Shown piece by piece: positions 25,849 to 33,052 of a DNA stretch of 64,000 bases. A program made the position numbers and the translations under genes. The notes under the pieces are model-generated. The model was not told the DNA's origin, ran no database searches, and saw nothing but the letters and a program-made list of their open reading frames with translations. This DNA comes from JAICTV01 sp035634055. Lineage in GTDB: Bacteria > Planctomycetota > Phycisphaerae > Tepidisphaerales > Tepidisphaeraceae. The stretch is taken from the NCBI GenBank assembly GCA_035634055.1, contig DASQDR010000145.1, positions 1 through 64,000 of the forward strand. The letters are read 5' to 3'. Within the stretch, counting starts at the first letter, position 1; each line of letters opens with the position of its first letter.

Positions 25849-27252
25849 ATGGCAGACAGCTTTGATCTCATCGTGATTGGCGCAGGACCGGGCGGGTACG
25901 TGGCGGCGATCCGGGCGGCGCAGTTGGGGATGACGGTCGCGTGCGTGGAGCGCGAATACCTCGGCGGCACCTGCCTCAACGTCGGGTGCATCCCCTCCAA
26001 GGCCATGCTCGACAGCTCGCACAAGTTCGAGCTGCTCAGGCACGGGCTGGCGCGGCAGGGCATCAAGATCAACGGCGACGTGGCGCTCGACCTGCCCGGC
26101 ATGATCAAGTTCAAGGCCGACGTGGTGCAGAAGAACACCAGCGGCGTCGGCTTCCTGTTCAAGAAGAACAAGATCGAGCACGTCAAGGCGCACGGCAAGA
26201 TCACCGCCCCCGGCCGGGTCCAAGCCACCGCCGCCGACGGCAGCACGCGCCAGCTCGCGGCCAAGAACATCCTCATCGCCACCGGCAGCGCCCCGATCCA
26301 GATCCCCGCGCTGCCGTTCGACGGCAAGAACATCATCTCCTCGACCGAGGCTTTGGAGCTGACCGAGCTGCCCAAGCGCATGATCGTCGTTGGCGGCGGG
26401 TACATCGGCGTCGAGATGGGATCGGTCTGGAACCGCCTCGGCTCCGAGGTCATCTGCCTGGAGTTCATGCCCCACATCCTGCCGGCCAGCGACAAGGAGA
26501 TGGCGCTGGCGCTCCAGAAGATGCTGGAGAAGCAGGGGATCAAGTTCCGCTTCAACACCGCCGCCACCGGCGCGCAGGTGAAGGACGGCAAGATCACCGT
26601 GAGCTTCAAGTCCGGCGACCAGGCCGGCACCGAGGAGGTCGATAAGGTCCTGGTCTCCGTCGGCCGCCGCCCGGTCACCGATAATCTCGGGCTCAAGGAG
26701 ATCGGCGTGGAGATGGACGCCAAGGGTTACATCAAGGTCGACCCGCACACGTTCCGCAGCAACGTGCCGGGCGTCTACGCCATCGGCGACGTGATCGGCG
26801 GGATCATGCTGGCGCACAAGGCGGAGGAGGAAGGCGTCGCCGCCGCCGAGGTCATCGCCGGGCGGCATGGCCACGTCAACTACCACGCCTGCCCCAGCGT
26901 GGTCTACACCAGCCCGCAGCTCGCCCAGGTGGGTTACACGGAAGAGGACGCGGTCAAGGCCGGGCACAAGATCAAGGTCGGCAAGTTCCCCTTCACCGCC
27001 AACGGCTACGCCCGCGCGACCGACGAGACCGAGGGGTTCGTGAAGGTGATCGGCGACGCCGAGACCGACCGCCTGCTCGGGGTCCACATCCTCTCCACCC
27101 ACGCCGCCGAACTGATCCAGGAGGCCACGCTGGCCATGGAGTTCGCCGCCAGCGTCGAAGATTTGGCCCGTAGCTTCCACCCGCACCCGACGCTGGAAGA
27201 AGCCGTGAAGGAAGCGGCGCTGGCGGTGGATAAGCAGGCGATTCATATGTGA
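25849..27252 (+). CDS. lpdA: Dihydrolipoyl dehydrogenase
   Basis: The E3 flavoprotein of 2-oxoacid dehydrogenase and glycine-cleavage complexes; it reoxidises dihydrolipoyl groups with NAD+. 467 residues, the normal length. FAD-binding VIGAGPGGYVAAIRAAQLG, the redox disulfide in GGTCLNVGCIPSKAML, NAD-binding VVGGGYIGVEMGSVWNRLG, the second FAD motif GVYAIGDVI and the catalytic His-Glu in SFHPHPTLEEAVKEAAL are all present. E1 and E2 genes are not in the window, so which complex it serves cannot be read. Confidence 0.96.
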   Translation: MADSFDLIVIGAGPGGYVAAIRAAQLGMTVACVEREYLGGTCLNVGCIPSKAMLDSSHKFELLRHGLARQGIKINGDVALDLPGMIKFKADVVQKNTSGVGFLFKKNKIEHVKAHGKITAPGRVQATAADGSTRQLAAKNILIATGSAPIQIPALPFDGKNIISSTEALELTELPKRMIVVGGGYIGVEMGSVWNRLGSEVICLEFMPHILPASDKEMALALQKMLEKQGIKFRFNTAATGAQVKDGKITVSFKSGDQAGTEEVDKVLVSVGRRPVTDNLGLKEIGVEMDAKGYIKVDPHTFRSNVPGVYAIGDVIGGIMLAHKAEEEGVAAAEVIAGRHGHVNYHACPSVVYTSPQLAQVGYTEEDAVKAGHKIKVGKFPFTANGYARATDETEGFVKVIGDAETDRLLGVHILSTHAAELIQEATLAMEFAASVEDLARSFHPHPTLEEAVKEAALAVDKQAIHM

Positions 27253-27358
27253 TGTCGGAAGGCACGGAGGCACGGAGGCACGAAGGGGGTAAGGGACTGA
27301 GGGACGGCGCCAGGGAGGCCGGGCGCGGCTTCCGACGGGCGTCGATTCCGCCCGCGCC

Positions 27359-27447
27359 TGTCATCCCGAAGCCTACTCGCGAGGGATCTCTGGCAGGGGA
27401 GCCGGTTTTTGCCCCGAGATCCCTCGCGAGTACGCTTCGGGATGACA
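27359..27447. repeat. 'tgtcatcccgaagc' inverted repeat (family C), copy 1
   Basis: The left arm (27359-27390: TGTCATCCCGAAGCCTACTC, then GCGAGGGATCTC) pairs almost perfectly with the right arm (27416-27447) over a 25-base centre. Copy 2 is at 59082-59172. Confidence 0.85.
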
Positions 27448-27480
27448 TCGCTCCTCCAGGCTGGTGCCAAGCGCGGGGAC

Positions 27481-27537
27481 GCCGGCACCAAACCGCCGGC
27501 ACCAAACCGCCGGCACCAAACCGCCGGCGTGAAGCCG
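27481..27537. repeat. 14-base tandem repeat
   Basis: Three exact copies of GCCGGCACCAAACC are followed by a diverged fourth (GCCGGCGTGAAGCC) and a partial fifth. Confidence 0.85.
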
Positions 27538-27784
27538 CCGCCACCATTGCCGGACCGCGATTGAAGCCGCGTCGCGCCCCTTCCGCCCCCTGCGACGCCA
27601 CCCGTCCGCCCCTCCTCCCGCCCCTCCCCCTCGTCACCCCGTCACCCCCCTCCTCGCGCCCCCGTCCGGTTCGGCACTCGCTTTGCACCGGTCCTGCTCA
27701 CACACGCCCGCCGGCACGGACCGGGCGTGGGACCGTGTTGGCCGGGCGATTTGTCGCGGCCCAGGCCGCCGGCAGGAGGCAAAA

Positions 27785-28333
27785 GTGGCAAACCCGCAGC
27801 AACGCACCACCCTCGTCGCCGTCTTCCAGGACCGCCAGCGCGCCGAGCAGGCGGTGGACGAGCTCGAGCGGGCCGGCTTTAGCGCCGATCAGATCGGCTT
27901 TGCCCTGCGCGGCGCCGACGCCGTGCACGGCGGCATGATCACCGACGCCATGGGCGCCAAGGACGGCCGCGGCGCCGTCGCGGGCATGGCCACGGGCGCC
28001 GGCATCGGCGCCGTCCTCGGGGCGGCCGCGGCGCTGCTCGTGCCGGGGTTCGGCCCCGTGATCGCGGGTGGCGTGCTGGCGATGGCGTTCGGCGGCGCGG
28101 TCGCCGGGACTGCCGTCGGCGGCATCTTCGGCGCCATGACCGGCCTGGGCGTCAGCGAGGACGAGGCCCGCTTCTACGAGGGCGAGTTCAACTCCGGCCG
28201 CGCCATCGTCGCCGTCAAGGCGGCCAACCGCTGCGCCGACGCCGCCGAGATCCTCCGTCGCCACGGCGGCTACGACCTGCAAAACCGCCCTGCCGGCAGC
28301 GTGCCGACCACCGGCGTCTTCAGTCAGCCGTGA
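27785..28333 (+). CDS. General-stress-protein-17M/YflT-like glycine-rich protein
   Basis: A 182-residue protein. Residues 1-50 (TLVAVFQDRQRAEQAVDELE then RAGFSADQIGFALRG) match the ferredoxin-like N-terminal part of the heat/salt-induced YflT (GSP17M) domain. The middle is a Gly/Ala-rich hydrophobic hairpin (residues about 75-130), and the C-terminus returns to the alpha/beta pattern (SEDEARFYEGEFNSGRAIVA). The GTG at 27785 is chosen because the domain begins there. It likely acts in a general stress response. A BON-domain gene follows 160 bases downstream. Confidence 0.7.
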   Translation: MANPQQRTTLVAVFQDRQRAEQAVDELERAGFSADQIGFALRGADAVHGGMITDAMGAKDGRGAVAGMATGAGIGAVLGAAAALLVPGFGPVIAGGVLAMAFGGAVAGTAVGGIFGAMTGLGVSEDEARFYEGEFNSGRAIVAVKAANRCADAAEILRRHGGYDLQNRPAGSVPTTGVFSQP

Positions 28334-28479
28334 CGTGAACGCAACGGTCGTGAGCCTCGGCCTGCTCGGCGGGCGCCGTCGTGCCCCGGCCGCCGCAAAC
28401 GAATCAACCAGCTCGTTGTCGGAGACACCTGAGACTTCCAGCCACACGGAAGTGGCGACTCGAACGCCAGCCAACACGC

Positions 28480-28485
28480 AAGGAG
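28480..28485 (+). promoter_or_regulatory. Shine-Dalgarno of the BON-domain gene
   Basis: AAGGAG seven bases before the ATG at 28493 fixes the start codon. Confidence 0.7.
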
Positions 28486-28492
28486 ATTCATC

Positions 28493-29581
28493 ATGGAACG
28501 GGATTCCGCCGGTCGCTTCCGCACCAACCAGGCCAGCAACAGCGGCCCGGCCGCCAACGCGTCGTCGCCATCGTCGTCGCAGGCGCAATCGCGCCCGTGG
28601 GACGTCGCCCCGGGTGGGTACGGCGGCGCTTACGAAAGCTCGACCGCCTGCGCGCCGCGCTCGGCCGCGGGCAACGTGATGACCATCGTCGGCGGCGCCG
28701 CCCTGGGCGCGGTGGCCATGTACCTGCTCGACCCCAACCAGGGCCCCGAGCGCCGCGCCAACGCGCTGGAGGTCGCCAACCGCGCCCTTGAGACCACGAC
28801 CGACACGGTAAGCAGCGCCTGGGACACCATGGCCCACCGCGCCGCCGACGCCGGCACCAGCGCCTGGGCCGCCATGCCGTCGCGCAAGCAGCTCGGCAAG
28901 AGCGGGCACCGGCTGACCCACCGCGTCGGCCTGCTCGGCGCCAGCGCCGGCCACGCCGCCGAGGGGTGGCTCGATTCGGCGCGCGGCATGCTCCCGTCCG
29001 TCCGCCGCGAGCGCCATTCCCGGCACGCGATGGAGCCGACCGAGGTGACGCTCACCGCGCTGGGCACGCTCGCCCTCGGCGTGGGCGCGATGTGGCTCCT
29101 TGACCCCGCCCGCGGCCGCGGCCGCCGCGCCTGGCTCGTGCAGAAGGCGCAACGCGTAATCAACGAAACCGGCAAGATGGCCCGCGCCACCGGGCGGCAC
29201 TGGCGCAACAAGAGCCAGGGGTACTACCACGGGACCGCCTCCCTCGCCGGACGCGGCGCCGGCGCCGTGACCGACTCCGCCATCGCCGAGCGCGTCCGCA
29301 GCGCCCTGGGGATGCTCGGCACGCGCGGCTCGTCGATCGGCGTCTCCTGCACCGGCGGGTGCGTCACCCTCACCGGCCGCTGCGTCACCGACGATGTCAA
29401 CCGCGTGGTCGACACCACCCGCGACATCTACGGCGTCTCCAGCATCGTCAACCGCCTGGAGGTCGGCGACCTGTACGCCACCGGCACGCCCGGCAGCACG
29501 CCCAGCTCGATGCCGTCGCCGGTCACCACCCCGACCACCCCCGCCTCGACCACCCCGTCGAGCGGAAACATCAGCGCCTGA
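28493..29581 (+). CDS. BON-domain membrane protein with two LLDPxxGxxRR segments
   Basis: A 362-residue protein. Two short hydrophobic segments each end in the same motif: GAVAMYLLDPNQGPERR (about residue 73) and GVGAMWLLDPARGRGRR (about residue 200). This segment type is common in envelope stress proteins that carry BON domains. The BON domain is near residues 260-328 (DSAIAERVRSALGM, SCTGGCVTLTGRC, SSIVNRLEVGD). The N- and C-termini are Ser/Thr/Pro-rich. BON domains bind phospholipid or tether proteins at membranes. The presence of two transmembrane units suggests duplication of the N-terminal half. Confidence 0.75.
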   Translation: MERDSAGRFRTNQASNSGPAANASSPSSSQAQSRPWDVAPGGYGGAYESSTACAPRSAAGNVMTIVGGAALGAVAMYLLDPNQGPERRANALEVANRALETTTDTVSSAWDTMAHRAADAGTSAWAAMPSRKQLGKSGHRLTHRVGLLGASAGHAAEGWLDSARGMLPSVRRERHSRHAMEPTEVTLTALGTLALGVGAMWLLDPARGRGRRAWLVQKAQRVINETGKMARATGRHWRNKSQGYYHGTASLAGRGAGAVTDSAIAERVRSALGMLGTRGSSIGVSCTGGCVTLTGRCVTDDVNRVVDTTRDIYGVSSIVNRLEVGDLYATGTPGSTPSSMPSPVTTPTTPASTTPSSGNISA

Positions 29582-29620
29582 CGCGCGCTGAACCGACCGC
29601 ACCCTTTCCCGCGCTCGTCC

Positions 29621-29644
29621 GGGGCGTGCAATCGTGCACGCCCC
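29621..29644. terminator. Perfect hairpin after the BON gene
   Basis: GGGGCGTGCA and TGCACGCCCC form a ten-base-pair perfect stem with the tetraloop ATCG, 40 bases after the stop codon. No T-run follows, so it may stabilise the 3' end or slow polymerase rather than be a classic terminator. Confidence 0.5.
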
Positions 29645-29819
29645 GGGAGGCACAAGTCCCATCCCGGCGACGCGACGAACCCTTCCCCGCGGCTCGTGCG
29701 TCCCGCCCGAGCATCCGCTGCGGCAGCGGAACTGAGGAAGCAGGCCGGCTGCGCGCGGCAAACGCTCGGGCAAGGTGCCCAAGCCACGGGAGGCTGCGCG
29801 ATGCTCCGCCCCGCGCGTT

Positions 29820-30303
29820 TTACACCGCCACCCCCAGCTTCTGCCGCCTGAAATTTTCAAAGAACGGCTTGCGCCGCCGGCGCGTGGCGCGCGCCGAGTA
29901 GAGCCGGCGGGTCAGCCAGCGCATGCCGCGGCGCAACTGCTCGGGCGACATGTGCGTCGGGCGGTAGTTGACGTCGAACAGCGTGCAAACAGCACGTTCA
30001 TCATCCCCAGCGCCGCCAGCGCGATGTGCCCCAGCCGCACCATCCGCCGCCGCAGGCTCGCGTACCCGCCGAGAAACGCTCCCGGTGGAACCGCAGGCCA
30101 ACGACCGCGCCGGTGACGAACGCCAGCAGCACGAGACCCCACCCCGCGAACCAGTTGAGCGGGTGAGGAACGGCGGCGAACGCCGCGCCGACGCCGCCGC
30201 CCGGGTCGCCGCCGGCGCCGCCCGCCGCGACGGTGGCCACGAGGGCGCGCGCGGCGCTCGGGGTGCGCGCGCCAAACTGGAACGGGTCGATCGCCAACGG
30301 CAT
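29820..30303 (-). pseudogene. Broken membrane-protein gene joined to a radical-SAM C-terminal fragment
   Basis: The minus strand encodes, from the ATG at 30303, MPLAIDPFQFGART, then a hydrophobic segment (LNWFAGWGLVLLAFVTGAVV), then GLRFHRERF. A one-base shift near 30081 restores LGGYASLRRRMVRLGHIALA and ALGMMNVLFA. At about 29985 the frame changes again to TLFDVNYRPTHMSPEQLRRG, continuing MRWLTRRLYS to the stop. The last block resembles the C-terminus of B12-binding radical SAM proteins (DVNYxP, MSPEEL, RxxYS). So it looks like the remains of two unrelated genes fused by a deletion. Confidence 0.55.
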
Positions 30304-30488
30304 ATTAGTAAGCACACGCTAATTCACCGGTCGGGCACCGTCAAGCCAAATCCGCCCTGCTTCGCCGTTCGCCGTCCATGCACCGCCGCCCGCTTCGGCC
30401 GATGGAAGCGAATTGTCTCGTCGAGCCACTGGGAGTGTTCGCTCCGGCGCGTCGATTTGGCTTCGACCATGATCGCTTCGCCCTTCCC

Positions 30489-30517
30489 CTGCACCGCCGG
30501 CCGCGCGTCCCTACAAT
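30489..30517 (+). promoter_or_regulatory. Promoter of the threonine aldolase gene
   Basis: CTGCAC (30489-30494), a 17-base spacer and TACAAT (30512-30517), 25 bases before the ATG. Confidence 0.45.
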
Positions 30518-30542
30518 GCCGGCCCCTGGGAGGCCCGCGCGG

Positions 30543-31568
30543 ATGATCGACCTTTACTCCGACACCCTCACCCGCCCCACCGCCGCGATGCGGCGGGCGA
30601 TGGCGGACGCGCCGGTTGGCGACGAACAGCGGCGCGAGGACCCTTCGACCAACCAGCTCCAGCAGCGCGTGGCGGCCATGCTGGGCAAGGAGGCGGCGGT
30701 CTTCCTGCCCAGCGGCGCGATGTGCAACGCGGTCGCGGTGAAGGTGCACGCGCAGCCGGGCGACGCGATCGTGTGCGAGCGGTTCGCGCACGTGTACCGG
30801 TCAGAGTTCGGGTCGGCGGCGGTGCTGAGCGGCGTCACCACCGAGCCGATCGACGGCGACCGCGGGCTGTTCACGGCGGAGCAGGTGTCGGCCGCGCTGG
30901 ACCGCTTCGGCGCGTACGGGCCGGTCCCCCGGCTGCTCTGCGTCGAGCAGACGCACAACTTCGGCGGCGGCGCGGTCTGGCCGCTGGGGCAATTGCGCGC
31001 GGCGTGCGACGCCGTCCGGGCGCGCGGGCTGAAGGTGCACATGGACGGGGCCCGGCTGCTCAACGCGTCGATCGCCTCGGGCGTCGCGCCGCGCGCGTTC
31101 GCCGAGGGGTGCGACTCGGTCTGGATCGACTTCAGCAAGGGGCTCGGCTGCCCGGTCGGCGCGGTGCTGGCCGGGAGCACGGAGTTCATCGCTCAGGCGT
31201 GGCGATGGAAGCACGCGTTCGGCGGGGCGATGCGGCAGAGCGGGATCCTCGCCGCCGCCGGGCTTTACGCGCTCGATCACCACGTCGAGCGCATGGCGGA
31301 CGACCACGCCAACGCCCGCCTGCTGGCCGAGGGGCTGGCGGCGCTGCCGGGCGTGCGGCTGGTGCCGGGGATGCCGGAGACGAACATCGTTTTCTTCGAC
31401 CCGCGCGACGCCGGCATCGCCGCGGCGGACCTGGTCAACCGCCTGCTGGAGCGCGGCCTGCGCTGCGGCTTCATCGCCGGCCGCGTGCGCGCCGTCACCC
31501 ACCTGGACGTCTCCCGGCAGGACGTGGAGCGCGCGGTGGAAATCGTCCGCTCCACGTTGGCCCCGTAG
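30543..31568 (+). CDS. Low-specificity L-threonine aldolase family PLP enzyme
   Basis: Cleaves L-threonine/L-allo-threonine to glycine and acetaldehyde using PLP. 341 residues. DLYSDTLTRPTAAMRRAMA is the family N-terminus, the cofactor-stacking region is ESYQ-like FLPSGAMCNAVA, LKVHMDGARLLNA carries the PLP-pyridine Asp, and the Schiff-base Lys is in DFSKGLGCPVGAVL. The start at 30543 follows GGGAGG. A longer frame upstream is not supported by the family. A GGCCAA-TTTT-TTGGCC palindrome lies 34 bases after the stop codon. Confidence 0.9.
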   Translation: MIDLYSDTLTRPTAAMRRAMADAPVGDEQRREDPSTNQLQQRVAAMLGKEAAVFLPSGAMCNAVAVKVHAQPGDAIVCERFAHVYRSEFGSAAVLSGVTTEPIDGDRGLFTAEQVSAALDRFGAYGPVPRLLCVEQTHNFGGGAVWPLGQLRAACDAVRARGLKVHMDGARLLNASIASGVAPRAFAEGCDSVWIDFSKGLGCPVGAVLAGSTEFIAQAWRWKHAFGGAMRQSGILAAAGLYALDHHVERMADDHANARLLAEGLAALPGVRLVPGMPETNIVFFDPRDAGIAAADLVNRLLERGLRCGFIAGRVRAVTHLDVSRQDVERAVEIVRSTLAP

Positions 31569-32120
31569 CAGCAGCCGCCCTCGCGACGCTGCGCCGGGGG
31601 CGGCCAATTTTTTGGCCGACACCGCTGATTTTGATTGCTATGTTGCGGGGTGATCGCCGGGGGGCGGGCTCTTTGACATATCAAACCGTGAGGCAGCCGG
31701 CGAGCGCGCCTCAATTGGCGGAAACGAACCCAATCTACGCACCTTTCCGAACGTGGCCGAACAATGCCGAACATTCGCGCACGTCGCATCGGGTCCCGGC
31801 GCGGGGCAGGCACGAATCCCGGCGGAGGCGAACCCAGGACGGCGGTCGCGCAGCGGAATGTGCAAAACGAACCCAGTCTCCGAACATCCCCGTACATCCG
31901 CGAACGTTCATGCACATCGCGCCGCGGCGCAACGGGCGATTGCGGCGCGAGCCGGACATTGAATCGGAGGGAGGAGGTCGCGGGACAACGGGCGCGCAGC
32001 GCGACGTGCAAAACGAACCCAATTCCGCCGCCGCTGGCCCAGCCCTTGGCCGGGCCGGGAGTTGCGCGGCGCGTGCGCTTGCCGATCCCCCGGCGGCGAC
32101 TAGAGTATCCCGGTTTGCCT
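31569..32120. repeat. 552-base intergenic mosaic with 'tgcaaaacgaaccca' repeats (family E)
   Basis: No gene is supported. It opens with the palindrome GGCCAATTTTTTGGCC (31602-31617), then TTGACATATCAAACCGTGA, then repeated blocks. The 16-mer GTGCAAAACGAACCCA occurs exactly at 31860-31875 and 32006-32021, and as a shortened form (GAAACGAACCCAATC) at 31721-31735. Both full copies are preceded by GCGCAGCG. Between them are CGAACAT/CGAACGTT words. Translations give the Lys/Asn/Pro-rich 'KTNPI' and 'QNEPN' type peptides seen in planctomycete intergenic repeats. A TAGAGT box (32101-32106) lies 14 bases before the next ATG. Confidence 0.65.
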
Positions 32121-32573
32121 ATGCCCGACGCCGCCGCGGAAAAGTCGTTGCAGTCCCCGCCCCTGGTTGCCCTGGCGGGGTGGCTCGTGCCCGGCGGGGG
32201 GTACTGGCTGATCGGGCAGCGCACCCGCGCGTACACCGTCGGCGTCACCATCCTGGCGGTCTTCGTGCTGGGGATCCTCATCTCCGGCATCCGCGTGGTG
32301 CAGGCGCCGGACATCAGCGGCCCCGGCAGCCTGCCGCAGCGCGTGCTGGCCAAGCCTTGGTTCATCGGGCAGGTGCTGGCCGGACCGGTCGGGATCGGCG
32401 CGGCGATCATCTCCGATTACCTGGCGCAGAGCGACGCCTACGGCCCCGTCGAGGCCAAGGCGCGGCTGGCGGAGATCGGCACGCTCTACACCGCCGTCGC
32501 CGGCATGCTCAACCTCCTGACCATCATCGACGCCGCGCACCGCGCGGGGGGTGAGGAGGAAGGAAAAGAGTGA
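32121..32573 (+). CDS. DUF6677-like small polytopic membrane protein
   Basis: A 150-residue protein with three or four hydrophobic segments. ALAGWLVPGGGYWLIGQRTRAY at the N-terminus is the mark of this planctomycete membrane family, which resembles TM2-like domains. The rest has a conserved-looking KPWFIGQVLAGPVGIGAAI and a C-terminal AGMLNLLTIIDAAHRA. Function unknown. The following small membrane protein begins 104 bases later on the same strand, and the two may form an operon. Confidence 0.7.
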   Translation: MPDAAAEKSLQSPPLVALAGWLVPGGGYWLIGQRTRAYTVGVTILAVFVLGILISGIRVVQAPDISGPGSLPQRVLAKPWFIGQVLAGPVGIGAAIISDYLAQSDAYGPVEAKARLAEIGTLYTAVAGMLNLLTIIDAAHRAGGEEEGKE

Positions 32574-32677
32574 GAGGCAAAACGAAAAAGGGTCAGAGGC
32601 GCGCGGAAGGAGAACGGCAACAGGCAGAAGGAATAAGGCTAGAAGCGAACGAATTCACGAAATAGGCGGGCGATGCG

Positions 32678-32962
32678 ATGTACTTCCAGTTTTTCCTTCT
32701 CGCTTTGTCCTTTTTCCTTCCGCTCCCAGCCCTGGCGGACGCGTACGTCCCGTTCGTCTACCCGCTGCCGCTGTGGGAGTATTGGCCTTGGCTGATCCTG
32801 CCGCTGTGCGCGGGGGTGGCGATCGTCTACAAATCGGTGAAGTGCCAGACGATGGCCCGGGTGCCGCGCGAGGCGCTGGTGATCTTCGCCTGGATGCTGG
32901 TCGGCTTCGCCGCCGCCGCGGGCGCGCTGGCGGGGGTGGTTCGGCTGGTGGTGGAGCGCTAG
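32678..32962 (+). CDS. Small membrane protein
   Basis: A 94-residue protein with an N-terminal signal-like segment (FFLLALSFFLPLPALADA) and two further transmembrane helices (WPWLILPLCAGVAIVY; VIFAWMLVGFAAAAGALAGV). No family is recognised. The pairing with the preceding membrane gene in the same direction supports it as real. The first codons are unusually T-rich and partly complementary to the A/G-rich gap upstream. Confidence 0.6.
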   Translation: MYFQFFLLALSFFLPLPALADAYVPFVYPLPLWEYWPWLILPLCAGVAIVYKSVKCQTMARVPREALVIFAWMLVGFAAAAGALAGVVRLVVER

Positions 32963-32964
32963 CG

Positions 32965-33050
32965 CTAGGCGGGAGGAGAACGGAATAGCCGTCTAAACTG
33001 CTCGACGCTGCTCCGTTCTCCTCCGCTCGTCTCCGCTCGTCTCCGCGCCT
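32965..33050. repeat. Inverted repeat between convergent genes
   Basis: GGCGGGAGGAGAACGGA near 32967 pairs with TCCGTTCTCCTCCGC near 33012, followed by a tandem CCGCTCGTCTCCGCTCGTCT. It separates two convergent genes and could end transcription from both sides. Confidence 0.55.
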
Positions 33051-33052
33051 GC

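Larger units (their letters stand above)
27253..27784. other. 532-base intergenic stretch made of repeats
   Basis: No gene is supported here. In order it holds three copies of GGCACGGA (27261-27284), a long inverted repeat (27359-27447), a 14-base tandem repeat (27481-27537) and a C/T-rich tract (27570-27665). The open frames across it are low-complexity Arg/Pro translations. Confidence 0.7.

Noticed and set aside
27481..27537. Possible CRISPR repeats
   Set aside because: The 14-base units are contiguous with no spacers, and no cas gene is in the window. The same applies to the heptamer array at 62011-62101.
30324..30791. Minus-strand frame of 155 codons
   Set aside because: Most of it is antisense to the threonine aldolase gene and there is no domain; the small remainder (30324-30470) is not supported on its own.
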